64,000 bases of DNA, from NCBI GenBank assembly GCA_023052935.1, contig JAJSOM010000015.1, positions 1 to 64,000 of the forward strand, given 5' to 3'. Positions within the stretch are counted from its first letter, which is position 1, and every line of letters begins with the position of its first letter. This stretch comes from Piezodorus guildinii. Taxonomy: Eukaryota; Arthropoda; Insecta; Hemiptera; Pentatomidae. Below, piece by piece: positions 34,985 to 45,337 of the stretch. The notes under the pieces are model-generated. The model was not told the origin of the DNA. It saw nothing but the letters and a program-made list of their open reading frames with translations, and searched no databases. Made by a program: the position numbers and the translations under genes.

Positions 34985-35365
34985 AAATTGCTCCATTTTA
35001 TGGATTTGAAAGTTCCTTCCGGCTAGGTCCGGTGGTCATCGCTAACCTACTAATTGTATTTATATAAATTCAATCAACATTTCGGCCTAAACTTAACTAA
35101 CATACAATTCCCTTTTTAATCACGTGACCCTGGGACCCTGTTCTTATCATTCATACCCATCTCTAATCGGTGCTCTATTTTAAGCATCTGAAAGTTTGAT
35201 CCGGCGAAGTCCGATGACACTTGCTAACCTACTCATTGTACTTATATTTTACGCATGCAAAAGTTCCTCCCGGCTAGTTCCGATGGTACTCGCTAGCTTA
35301 CTCATTGTACTTATAATTTAAATATCCGAAAGTTCCTCCCGGTTAGTTCTGATGATACTCGCGGA
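34985..35365 (+). repeat. Tandem repeats around CCCGGCTAG..CCGATGGT, left arm
   Basis: Four spaced units carry AAAGTTCCTCCCGGCTAG and TCCGATGGT followed by CGCTA(A/G)C(C/T)TAC and CATTGTACTTATA. A related string is at 32892-32915. Non-coding and of unknown role. Confidence 0.7.
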
Positions 35366-36018
35366 CCCATTGCCAAGTTTACTTTCTTTTTCTTTTTTAA
35401 GCCTTCCTAACTGTTACATAACCTTCTCAATGAATGAAAATTTTGTAGCATGTTCAATAGTATAATTTTCGGTAATATTTCTATACCTTTCTTATTTAAT
35501 TTAATTGTCTCCTAACTTAGTCGCAGAACACACATTACCTTATAAAATATCCACAAGAGCGCAGCACCCACTCTATTTTGTAATATGTCCAACAGGGCGC
35601 AGCTCCTATTCCTTTGGGATTGTATATGTTATCTTCCCAATAATGTTTTGTAGAGGCTGAGTGTGCCCAACCGCCATTTTATTTTATGGCGCCACCATGT
35701 TTGAAGCATAAATATTTATATACACAATGATATAAAACTTCATTTTCGACCTATTACGGTCGGAAATTTGTTTTTTATACATAATATTTTCAGCATTTAC
35801 AATTGTTTTTGCGCCTTCTCAGACGGTTATTTACCTGTCCGGACGATTACTTAATTTTAATCAACAACTATGGTCTACCCAGATCTGGATTACCCTCATA
35901 CTCGGAAAGCTTTGGCCTTCCCCCACTCCTTTTCATCCCAACATCGGTACACACCTCCTAATCCTTTAAGCCTTGGACTTTGAACAGATAATTCCTAAAT
36001 TTTGTAAACAAAGGAGAC

Positions 36019-36060
36019 TATAAATAGGGATGGTTTTCTAGGCCTCTTTCTCATTCTCTT
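36019..36060 (+). promoter_or_regulatory. TATA box and initiator of the zinc-finger gene, left arm
   Basis: TATAAATAG at 36019-36027 is followed ~30 nt later by TTCTCATTCTC (36048-36058), an insect-type initiator context. This predicts a start near 36051 and a ~320-nt leader before the ATG at 36370. The arrangement is the standard spacing for RNA polymerase II. Confidence 0.6.
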
Positions 36061-36369
36061 TTACAGCCTCTTGAAAGATAATTTTAAACGTGTCAGTACT
36101 GTTTTATTGAACTGTTTTTCATTTTGGCTTTAAATTGTAGATCATTATAAGTTTTTCAACTATTTTCCATTTTTCTTTTACCCTTCGGATTTTCTAATTT
36201 ATCTTTCTTATGTTTAGAAGAAATTTATTCATTTATTATTTGCTATTTGTTTTTTTGTTTTTGTTTTTTTACGATTATTATTTTGATTATTTCATTTATT
36301 TTTAAGTTTATTAATTATATCGCATTTAATTTTTTTTTTTTTTTTTTTTTTTATCATTCGTTTTCAATA

Positions 36370-37011
36370 ATGGCATCAGGTAACAATAAGTGTGGATATT
36401 GTGATAGAAATTTCAGCCGAAAAGATAGCAAACTACGTCACGAAAAGTCATGCTTGACAACTCAGAAACGGCGTACATGTGTTTCTTGCGGCGAGATTTT
36501 TTCGTCTCTAAACCAACTCATGAATCATTTACGTCGTTGTCAGAGAGAAACTCCCCTTGTCATGACGAAACGAAGGCGGTTGGAAATGGCTATAGGGCCT
36601 TTATTTGAAATCGAGACAGCGTTTGGAGGGGATATTAAGACTTTTTACCTTCCATGTTCTGAACCAATTGATGCTGTGGAATTTCTCTGCCATCAGACTG
36701 AAACATTATATCGATTAATTACAGAATTTTTGGCGGAATCAGATGCTCCTCTAAAATTCAATCTAGTTCTAAAGGCCACTTATGAAAATATTAGTGGGGA
36801 GACGTGCGATAGGGCGTTTAAAACCCAAAACATAACAATATCCGAAAGTTCTTCGGTCTTGAACAGTCTCAGTGGAAGCTACTCGAAAATAGCTACCGAG
36901 ATGGAGGATATGACAATAAAGGGGAGCGGTTGGTTCCTTAAAAGTCTAGACGGACTTCTTCTAAGAGTGAATCGATTAAGGCCTCTAGGTGCCTCAAGTC
37001 ATGATAAATAA
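36370..37011 (+). CDS. Two-zinc-finger protein with GSGW-type motif, left arm copy
   Basis: 213 residues from ATG at 36370 (context AATAATGG). The frame is open further upstream to 36247, but that part is a poly-T-derived hydrophobic run with no ATG. Residues 7-27 form C-x2-C-x12-H-x3-C and residues ~36-56 form a second C-x2-C-x12-H-x3-C finger. A basic segment TKRRRLEM follows near residue 65. The C-terminus has GSGWFLKSLDGLLLRVNRLR then PLGASS. I recall this GSGW..L..L.V.....PL...S pattern from arthropod selfish-element proteins, often upstream of a family B DNA polymerase. Here the protein stops shortly after it. Nuclear DNA binding is inferred from the fingers. AATAAA overlaps the stop at 37007-37012. 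The gene is convergent with the two-exon gene at 37721-38150. The copy at 41843-42484 encodes the identical protein. Confidence 0.8.
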   Translation: MASGNNKCGYCDRNFSRKDSKLRHEKSCLTTQKRRTCVSCGEIFSSLNQLMNHLRRCQRETPLVMTKRRRLEMAIGPLFEIETAFGGDIKTFYLPCSEPIDAVEFLCHQTETLYRLITEFLAESDAPLKFNLVLKATYENISGETCDRAFKTQNITISESSSVLNSLSGSYSKIATEMEDMTIKGSGWFLKSLDGLLLRVNRLRPLGASSHDK

Positions 37012-37720
37012 ACTAATTATTTAATGATTAAATTAAATGAATACAAACCAGTTTCTTTCTTTTTTTTTATTATAAGAACATTGTTATATTTTTATTTACT
37101 CAAGTGAAATACTACTTTTGTCCAAGAGAAAAACTTATTATTTTCTTTATTTATTTATTTTTTATTCAATAAAGGTTTAATTTATCACTTGTTAAGGTTT
37201 TACATAATTTTTTTATTATTTTAAAGATATGTATTCTTTATTGGTATTTATATTTATTTAAAAAATATACACACTTAAAAATATGGCCAAATGAAATAAG
37301 GTTTAAAGAAAGTTTTATATTATTTATCGTTCCGGATGCTGTTTAAATAAATAAATCATATGTAATTCACTTAAAAACAACTTAATATTTGTTAAGTTTT
37401 TACATTTTCTGTCATGAACTTTGAACTTTTTAATCCTTTTATGATATCAGGATAGGTGAAGTGGCCTTTGAACCAGTAATTCTCAGCCATCAAACATTGT
37501 TATTATTTCTCTATATTTTTAATAATTTTGACTTGAAAAAATGAGGAATCATTTTTTTATGAAATATATAGGTCTTTATTAATAATTTAATGATATAATA
37601 TTTTAGTAACACTATTGAAAATGGGTACAAAGGGGAAATAAAAAAATAAAAAAACGGCATAAGGAAACAAAAAATATTTATTATATCCAAATACTGTTAT
37701 GTACAGCAAATAAAACACCA
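37012..37720. other. AT-rich spacer between convergent genes, left arm
   Basis: Contains several AATAAA strings usable as polyadenylation signals for both convergent genes and a TTTGAACTTTTTAATCC string echoing the tandem blocks at 33715-34040. No coding region. Confidence 0.5.
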
Positions 37721-38150
37721 TTAAATAAATGAAATTTCATCTTTAAAACAAACTCTCCCTTTATATATTAATGATATCATCTCATTATTATTGTTGAAAG
37801 CTACAATCTCTTCATCCGACATCTTAAATCTTTTAGGAAGATATACTCTGATTGTATTATCATGATCCTTCAACGTGGCGACCAACGCTAACCCTAATTT
37901 GGTCTTAAGATGCTCCAATTCCGCTATGATGTATGGCCGCCCGATTTCAATATCCTTCAGTTTACACACTAAACGAGCGTCATCGTTTAAATGATTCAAT
38001 AACTTTTTGAAGTCCCTCGCAGAACTAAAAATAGAGAAAAAAAACAAAACAGGTGTTTAGGATAAATATGGTAAGAAAAAAACTCTATTAAAAAAAATAA
38101 ATAATAATAATGAGATATTATTAAAGTAATAAATATACTTACGAATTCAT
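37721..38150 (-). CDS. Two-exon gene for a 103-aa basic/beta-rich protein, left arm copy
   Basis: Exon 1 is 38143-38150 (ATGAATTC, Met-Asn and two bases of Ser). The intron is 38025-38142 (118 nt, GTAAGT...TTTTTAG). Exon 2 is 37721-38024. Splicing gives MNSSARDFKK as the start in frame, whereas the unspliced frame has no ATG and runs into the T-rich splice tract. The body contains LKDIEIGRPYIIAELEHLKT, then KLGLALVATL and a VYLPKRF motif near residues 68-74, ending YKGRVCFKDEISFI. The pattern 'Y.I......KTK.G......L......VYLPKRF...' resembles small proteins I recall beside polymerase-bearing arthropod elements. An OB-like or ssDNA-binding role is a guess from the short beta-rich plan. The copy at 40703-41132 is identical in protein. 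Confidence 0.75.
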
Positions 38151-38203
38151 GACGATTGATATGATGATGATGTAAAACAATATGCTACGATCGGATGCTA
38201 GAA

Positions 38204-38300
38204 CGAAAATGAATCCCTAGGTACTCACTCGTCAAGGACTATTAGTTGTGTGCATGCACGCTAGTTGCGCATGCGCTAACCCCCCTCCCTTCTTCCCCCT
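38204..38300 (-). promoter_or_regulatory. GC-rich promoter region of the two-exon gene, left arm
   Basis: Upstream of the start at 38150 lie GTGCATGCAC (38250-38259) and GCGCATGCGC (38267-38276), two self-complementary sites. The second equals the core of NRF-1/Ewg-type sites. No TATA box is seen, in contrast with the zinc-finger gene. A C-rich stretch continues to 38340. Confidence 0.5.
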
Positions 38301-38420
38301 CCACCAACCTCACTCCTACTCTTACCATCACTCGTCCAATTTCAAACAATCATTTTCACGATTGTCAATTCTCTGTCACTAATTAGGACATTATTTTTTG
38401 TTAATATTCATATTTGATAT

Positions 38421-38421
38421 A

Positions 38422-38452
<31 letters not shown>

Positions 38453-38466
38453 TCTCTCTCTCTCTC
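38421..38466. repeat. (TC)n microsatellite, left arm
   Basis: About 45 bp of TC with one interruption; mirrored as (GA)n at 40387-40431. Confidence 0.95.
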
Positions 38467-39399
38467 GAAATTCAATAATTCATTAAGTTATTGGAAACAT
38501 CAAGACTCTCATGTAGAATTAGATCGTGAAGGTTTTTATTCAGCATATCGCGATTAGGAAATCTTCCAGAAATATAAGTTGCTAAACATCAACGTATAAG
38601 CATTTGATGCTAATTGGAAATGTAATAACCACTGATTATCATGAAACTGTTAGTAAAAATAAGGAAGAGCATAAAGTCCAGCGGAGAGATAGGATGAGAA
38701 TTCATCAGATGAAAATTTGTCAACTATTTGATAGTCAATATGATCCAATCTTCCTAATATTTACACTTTTATAGCATTATTGTCCAACGATTGCGAAATC
38801 GTTCTTAAAATAATGCATGTTTTTATATTTTCTAAGGTTTTATTAATGGATATTCCTATTATTATCTCACTACTGTTGAGAGGTACGAACGATTGGGGAT
38901 GATTTATATAAGGTTAAGTTCTATAACCTTATTCTATGAGGTTCGTGGTCTTACAGGTACAATTTCCTAATATTGAAGATCAGGAACTTACATTCACATG
39001 AATTATCAGGTACGCTATCTGTCTTCCTCATATAATGGAATAAATAAATGAAGTACTAGTTTAATCACCTTTAGGAAACTCAGATCTTGTTTTTGTGAAA
39101 CAGAAACAATTTTTTATTTTAGGATAGGGACTGTTGTTCATTGATTTTGATTTTCACCTGTGCCTGTACCTGCCCTTCCCCCCTTCTCCCTCTCCCCCCC
39201 CTAACCTCCCCCCCCTCCCTCCTCCTCCCTGGCTCACCCGTGAAACGAACGCTAGTCGTCTACATGAACACATTAGTTGTATATTTTAAGGATTTTTTTT
39301 TTTTTATATTTATATTTCAGGACGATATCAGCCGGTCGTGGAAGTTAGAGTTAGTTATGGGTGATGGGAGATGGTCAAAAGTGGTTAAGGATGGTCAGG
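38467..39399. other. Central noncoding part of the left arm
   Basis: No gene. 39170-39235 is an almost pure C/T tract and 39290-39305 a T run. Mirrored at 39456-40386. Confidence 0.5.
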
Positions 39400-39455
39400 G
39401 ATAGAGAGAGAGAGGTTCAGATATCGGGAGAAATCTGAACCTCTCTCTCTATCCC
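39400..39455. repeat. Centre of the palindrome: hairpin with 10-nt loop
   Basis: AGAGAGAGAGAGGTTCAGAT (39403-39422) pairs exactly with ATCTGAACCTCTCTCTCT (39433-39450), leaving ATCGGGAGAA as the unpaired loop (39423-39432). The loop is the only non-symmetric sequence at the centre. It is compatible with a replicated hairpin telomere or a template-switch junction. Confidence 0.9.
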
Positions 39456-40386
39456 TGACCATCCTTAACCACTTTTGACCATCTCCCATCACCCATAACT
39501 AACTCTAACTTCCACGACCGGCTGATATCGTCCTGAAATATAAATATAAAAAAAAAAAATCCTTAAAATATACAACTAATGTGTTCATGTAGACGACTAG
39601 CGTTCGTTTCACGGGTGAGCCAGGGAGGAGGAGGGAGGGGGGGGGAGGGTAGGGGGGGGAGAGGGAGAAGGGGGGAAGGGCAGGTACAGGCACAGGTGAA
39701 AATCAAAATCAATGAACAACAGTCCCTATCCTAAAATAAAAAATTGTTTCTGTTTCACAAAAACAAGATCTGAGTTTCCTAAAGGTGATTAAACTAGTAC
39801 TTCATTTATTTATTCCATTATATGAGGAAGACAGATAGCGTACCTGATAATTCATGTGAATGTAAGTTCCTGATCTTCAATATTAGGAAATTGTACCTGT
39901 AAGACCACGAACCTCATAGAATAAGGTTATAGAACTTAACCTTATATAAATCATCCCCAATCGTTCGTACCTCTCAACAGTAGTGAGATAATAATAGGAA
40001 TATCCATTAATAAAACCTTAGAAAATATAAAAACATGCATTATTTTAAGAACGATTTCGCAATCGTTGGACAATAATGCTATAAAAGTGTAAATATTAGG
40101 AAGATTGGATCATATTGACTATCAAATAGTTGACAAATTTTCATCTGATGAATTCTCATCCTATCTCTCCGCTGGACTTTATGCTCTTCCTTATTTTTAC
40201 TAACAGTTTCATGATAATCAGTGGTTATTACATTTCCAATTAGCATCAAATGCTTATACGTTGATGTTTAGCAACTTATATTTCTGGAAGATTTCCTAAT
40301 CGCGATATGCTGAATAAAAACCTTCACGATCTAATTCTACATGAGAGTCTTGATGTTTCCAATAACTTAATGAATTATTGAATTTC
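39456..40386. other. Central noncoding part of the right arm
   Basis: Mirror of 38467-39399, with a G-rich tract at 39620-39690. Confidence 0.5.
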
Positions 40387-40400
40387 GAGAGAGAGAGAGA

Positions 40401-40431
<31 letters not shown>
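40387..40431. repeat. (GA)n microsatellite, right arm
   Basis: Mirror of the TC tract at 38421-38466. Confidence 0.95.
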
Positions 40432-40552
40432 TATATCAAATATGAATATTAACAAAAAATAATGTCCTAATTAGTGACAGAGAATTGACAATCGTGAAAA
40501 TGATTGTTTGAAATTGGACGAGTGATGGTAAGAGTAGGAGTGAGGTTGGTGG

Positions 40553-40650
40553 AGGGGGAAGAAGGGAGGGGGGTTAGCGCATGCGCAACTAGCGTGCATG
40601 CACACAACTAATAGTCCTTGACGAGTGAGTACCTAGGGATTCATTTTCGT
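40553..40650 (+). promoter_or_regulatory. GC-rich promoter region of the two-exon gene, right arm
   Basis: GCGCATGCGC at 40577-40586 and GTGCATGCAC at 40594-40603, mirror of the left-arm sites, 100-125 bp upstream of the start at 40703. Confidence 0.5.
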
Positions 40651-40702
40651 TCTAGCATCCGATCGTAGCATATTGTTTTACATCATCATCATATCAATCG
40701 TC

Positions 40703-41132
40703 ATGAATTCGTAAGTATATTTATTACTTTAATAATATCTCATTATTATTATTTATTTTTTTTAATAGAGTTTTTTTCTTACCATATTTATCCTAAACAC
40801 CTGTTTTGTTTTTTTTCTCTATTTTTAGTTCTGCGAGGGACTTCAAAAAGTTATTGAATCATTTAAACGATGACGCTCGTTTAGTGTGTAAACTGAAGGA
40901 TATTGAAATCGGGCGGCCATACATCATAGCGGAATTGGAGCATCTTAAGACCAAATTAGGGTTAGCGTTGGTCGCCACGTTGAAGGATCATGATAATACA
41001 ATCAGAGTATATCTTCCTAAAAGATTTAAGATGTCGGATGAAGAGATTGTAGCTTTCAACAATAATAATGAGATGATATCATTAATATATAAAGGGAGAG
41101 TTTGTTTTAAAGATGAAATTTCATTTATTTAA
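40703..41132 (+). CDS. Two-exon gene for a 103-aa protein, right arm copy
   Basis: Exon 1 is 40703-40710, the intron is 40711-40828 (GTAAGT to TTTTTAG) and exon 2 is 40829-41132 with TAA at the end. The protein is identical to the left-arm copy. The two copies are divergent about the palindrome centre, with starts ~2.55 kb apart. Preservation of the splice sites and reading frame in both arms supports a real gene. It ends 710 bp from the end of the convergent zinc-finger gene. Confidence 0.75.
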
Positions 41133-41842
41133 TGGTGTTTTATTTGCTGTACATAACAGTATTTGGATATAATAAATATTTTTTGTTTCCTTATGCCGTT
41201 TTTTTATTTTTTTATTTCCCCTTTGTACCCATTTTCAATAGTGTTACTAAAATATTATATCATTAAATTATTAATAAAGACCTATATATTTCATAAAAAA
41301 AATGATTCCTCATTTTTTCAAGTCAAAATTATTAAAAATATAGAGAAATAATAACAATGTTTGATGGCTGAGAATTACTGGTTCAAAGGCCACTTCACCT
41401 ATCCTGATATCATAAAAGGATTAAAAAGTTCAAAGTTCATGACAGAAAATGTAAAAACTTAACAAATATTAAGTTGTTTTTAAGTGAATTACATATGATT
41501 TATTTATTTAAACAGCATCCGGAACGATAAATAATATAAAACTTTCTTTAAACCTTATTTCATTTGGCCATATTTTTAAGTGTGTATATTTTTTAAATAA
41601 ATATAAATACCAATAAAGAATACATATCTTTAAAATAATAAAAAAATTATGTAAAACCTTAACAAGTGATAAATTAAACCTTTATTGAATAAAAAATAAA
41701 TAAATAAAGAAAATAATAAGTTTTTCTCTTGGACAAAAGTAGTATTTCACTTGAGTAAATAAAAATATAACAATGTTCTTATAATAAAAAAAAAGAAAGA
41801 AACTGGTTTGTATTCATTTAATTTAATCATTAAATAATTAGT
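41133..41842. other. AT-rich spacer between convergent genes, right arm
   Basis: Mirror of 37012-37720; a single-base length difference between arms falls within it. Confidence 0.5.
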
Positions 41843-42484
41843 TTATTTATCATGACTTGAGGCACCTAGAGGCCTTAATCGATTCACTCTTAGAAGAAGT
41901 CCGTCTAGACTTTTAAGGAACCAACCGCTCCCCTTTATTGTCATATCCTCCATCTCGGTAGCTATTTTCGAGTAGCTTCCACTGAGACTGTTCAAGACCG
42001 AAGAACTTTCGGATATTGTTATGTTTTGGGTTTTAAACGCCCTATCGCACGTCTCCCCACTAATATTTTCATAAGTGGCCTTTAGAACTAGATTGAATTT
42101 TAGAGGAGCATCTGATTCCGCCAAAAATTCTGTAATTAATCGATATAATGTTTCAGTCTGATGGCAGAGAAATTCCACAGCATCAATTGGTTCAGAACAT
42201 GGAAGGTAAAAAGTCTTAATATCCCCTCCAAACGCTGTCTCGATTTCAAATAAAGGCCCTATAGCCATTTCCAACCGCCTTCGTTTCGTCATGACAAGGG
42301 GAGTTTCTCTCTGACAACGACGTAAATGATTCATGAGTTGGTTTAGAGACGAAAAAATCTCGCCGCAAGAAACACATGTACGCCGTTTCTGAGTTGTCAA
42401 GCATGACTTTTCGTGACGTAGTTTGCTATCTTTTCGGCTGAAATTTCTATCACAATATCCACACTTATTGTTACCTGATGCCAT
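41843..42484 (-). CDS. Two-zinc-finger protein with GSGW-type motif, right arm copy
   Basis: Mirror of 36370-37011 with the start at 42484 and stop at 41843. The 213-residue product is identical, including both C2HC fingers, the TKRRRLEM basic segment and the C-terminal GSGW motif. Identity of protein in both arms, with indels tolerated only outside it, suggests recent duplication, gene conversion or selection. Confidence 0.8.
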   Translation of the reverse strand: MASGNNKCGYCDRNFSRKDSKLRHEKSCLTTQKRRTCVSCGEIFSSLNQLMNHLRRCQRETPLVMTKRRRLEMAIGPLFEIETAFGGDIKTFYLPCSEPIDAVEFLCHQTETLYRLITEFLAESDAPLKFNLVLKATYENISGETCDRAFKTQNITISESSSVLNSLSGSYSKIATEMEDMTIKGSGWFLKSLDGLLLRVNRLRPLGASSHDK

Positions 42485-42793
42485 TATTGAAAACGAATGA
42501 TAAAAAAAAAAAAAAAAAAAAAAATTAAATGCGATATAATTAATAAACTTAAAAATAAATGAAATAATCAAAATAATAATCGTAAAAAAACAAAAACAAA
42601 AAAACAAATAGCAAATAATAAATGAATAAATTTCTTCTAAACATAAGAAAGATAAATTAGAAAATCCGAAGGGTAAAAGAAAAATGGAAAATAGTTGAAA
42701 AACTTATAATGATCTACAATTTAAAGCCAAAATGAAAAACAGTTCAATAAAACAGTACTGACACGTTTAAAATTATCTTTCAAGAGGCTGTAA

Positions 42794-42835
42794 AAGAGAA
42801 TGAGAAAGAGGCCTAGAAAACCATCCCTATTTATA
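42794..42835 (-). promoter_or_regulatory. TATA box and initiator of the zinc-finger gene, right arm
   Basis: Mirror of the left-arm promoter; TATAAATAG reads on the minus strand at 42827-42835. Confidence 0.6.
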
Positions 42836-43489
42836 GTCTCCTTTGTTTACAAAATTTAGGAATTATCTGTTCAAAGTCCAAGGCTTAAAGGATTAGGAGG
42901 TGTGTACCGATGTTGGGATGAAAAGGAGTGGGGGAAGGCCAAAGCTTTCCGAGTATGAGGGTAATCCAGATCTGGGTAGACCATAGTTGTTGATTAAAAT
43001 TAAGTAATCGTCCGGACAGGTAAATAACCGTCTGAGAAGGCGCAAAAACAATTGTAAATGCTGAAAATATTATGTATAAAAAACAAATTTCCGACCGTAA
43101 TAGGTCGAAAATGAAGTTTTATATCATTGTGTATATAAATATTTATGCTTCAAACATGGTGGCGCCATAAAATAAAATGGCGGTTGGGCACACTCAGCCT
43201 CTACAAAACATTATTGGGAAGATAACATATACAATCCCAAAGGAATAGGAGCTGCGCCCTGTTGGACATATTACAAAATAGAGTGGGTGCTGCGCTCTTG
43301 TGGATATTTTATAAGGTAATGTGTGTTCTGCGACTAAGTTAGGAGACAATTAAATTAAATAAGAAAGGTATAGAAATATTACCGAAAATTATACTATTGA
43401 ACATGCTACAAAATTTTCATTCATTGAGAAGGTTATGTAACAGTTAGGAAGGCTTAAAAAAGAAAAAGAAAGTAAACTTGGCAATGGGT

Positions 43490-43870
43490 CCGCGAGTATC
43501 ATCAGAACTAACCGGGAGGAACTTTCGGATATTTAAATTATAAGTACAATGAGTAAGCTAGCGAGTACCATCGGAACTAGCCGGGAGGAACTTTTGCATG
43601 CGTAAAATATAAGTACAATGAGTAGGTTAGCAAGTGTCATCGGACTTCGCCGGATCAAACTTTCAGATGCTTAAAATAGAGCACCGATTAGAGATGGGTA
43701 TGAATGATAAGAACAGGGTCCCAGGGTCACGTGATTAAAAAGGGAATTGTATGTTAGTTAAGTTTAGGCCGAAATGTTGATTGAATTTATATAAATACAA
43801 TTAGTAGGTTAGCGATGACCACCGGACCTAGCCGGAAGGAACTTTCAAATCCATAAAATGGAGCAATTTG
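43490..43870 (-). repeat. Tandem repeats around CCCGGCTAG, right arm
   Basis: Mirror of 34985-35365. Confidence 0.7.
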
Positions 43871-44232
43871 ATTAGCTGATTAGAAAAAGGCATGAACAAT
43901 AAGGGGATGTGTTCATAGGTCACGTGATTAATAGTGGGCGTCGTATACTAGTTAAAGTTAGATAGAGGTGTTTATTGAAATTTTCTGTCATAACGTACTA
44001 TTTTTATTATGTTTTTAAAGATTAAAAATTCTAAATCAAAGAGCTGAAGGCTCAATATTGAACTGAAAAAGGTTCTAAACTTTGATTACTTAACGACTAT
44101 ATAATGATACGATAAACTCGTGTAATACGAAATAATTACGATGTAGTGTATCATTATTCACGGCTATATTATTGATAATACCTTAGCAAGAGATAACACT
44201 AGTTAGTTGTTTTTTCGATAGAATTAACGATA

Positions 44233-44376
44233 TCATTGTTTATTTCTTTCGGAAGGATTAGAGATTGTCCAACTAGGTGAGGTAGAAGACCAAAGCCGGC
44301 CGAGACGAACTCTTCCGAAAACATCGCGAAATAGCAATTCTAAAGCAGAATTGTTAATGATAAGTAAATAATACAT
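44233..44376 (-). CDS. Possible 47-aa micro-ORF, right arm
   Basis: Mirror of 34478-34621 with the same predicted product. The neighbouring A run (44390-44398) is one base shorter than in the left arm. Unrecognised and doubtful as a gene. Confidence 0.25.
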   Translation of the reverse strand: MYYLLIINNSALELLFRDVFGRVRLGRLWSSTSPSWTISNPSERNKQ

Positions 44377-44415
44377 AGAAAAGGTAAAAAAAAATGGTCT
44401 AAGAAGTTGAGAAAA

Positions 44416-45315
44416 CAATTAAAACGGTTGAAAAAATATATAAAAAAATTATATTCGCCTACCGAAATAGGTACAAGTTTTATATTATTATATATTTATA
44501 CTTTCAGCAATTATTAGAACAAAGTTGATATTTACGTCTTAAATTTATCTTGTTTACGATTAAATCTTTTTACTATACTAAGAGATAAAACGTACAAGAT
44601 CCGCATTATATTTATATATATACTTAAGAGAGTAATGGTTCAAAGTCTCAGAGCTTAAGGAATATTTATACTTTAAGCAATTATCAGTACAAAGTTGATA
44701 TTGACGTCTTAAATTTATCTTTTTTACGATTAAATCTTTAGGGATTTACTATACTAAGACATGAAACGTACAAGGTCCGCATTATATTTATATATATATA
44801 ATAATGCTTCAAAGTCTCAGAGCTTAAGGAACCTTTTATCGCTATTTAAATAGTAGGATTAAGAATCAAAGTTCAAAGCTGTATAGGATTAAAAATCATT
44901 ACACATAGGAAGATAATAGACCGTAGTCCAAGAGCTTAAGGAACCTTTTATCGCTATTTAAATATTAGGATTAAGGATCAAAGTTCAAAGCTGTACAGGA
45001 TTAAGAAGCCGTATAACGATGTTTATATTAAAGGCATTAAGAAGGTTCAAAGTCCATGTTTACGTTTAAGCTTAAGGAACTTTTTATCGCTTCTTAAAAT
45101 GTAGGATTAAAGATCAAAGTTCAAAGCTGTATAGGATTAAGAAGCCCTATAACGATGTTTATATTATTAGGCATTAGGAAGGTTCAAAGTCCATGTTTCC
45201 GTTTCACATACCTGCATGCTTCAACATGATTCAAACCTGTTTGTACTTTCGCAAACCCTTTGTTTTTACATGATTCGACATGTCGGTGCATGCTCGAACC
45301 GGTCAGGTATAATCA
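44416..45315 (-). repeat. Nested tandem blocks, right arm
   Basis: Mirror of 33541-34440. The segment at 45248-45268 differs from the left arm (TTTCGCAAACCCTTTG against a shorter TTTCGCTAACCTG equivalent). Confidence 0.7.
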
Positions 45316-45337
45316 TCCTATATTAAAAAAACAAAAT

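Larger units (their letters stand above)
31001..39422 (+). repeat. Left arm of the giant inverted repeat
   Basis: 8,422 bp. Order from the outside: diverged 300-bp tandem duplication, (AT)n, CACGTG region, promoter-like array, tandem blocks, small open frame, TATA promoter, zinc-finger gene, convergent small gene, GC-rich promoter, CT tract, central noncoding DNA. Confidence 0.9.

Noticed and set aside
36247..36369. Upstream extension of the zinc-finger frame by 41 codons, hydrophobic like a signal or membrane segment
   Set aside because: It comes from a T-rich leader including a ~23-base T run and has no ATG; the first ATG at 36370 has a good context and directly precedes the fingers.
39141..39404. 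87-codon frame and its mirrored 62-codon frame near the centre
   Set aside because: C/T-rich low-complexity translation (poly-P/L/S) with no domain; the two arms do not share the same frame limits.
40806..40828. Unspliced start of the 103-aa protein's frame
   Set aside because: No ATG, and the sequence is a polypyrimidine tract ending in TTTTTAG, i.e. a splice acceptor.
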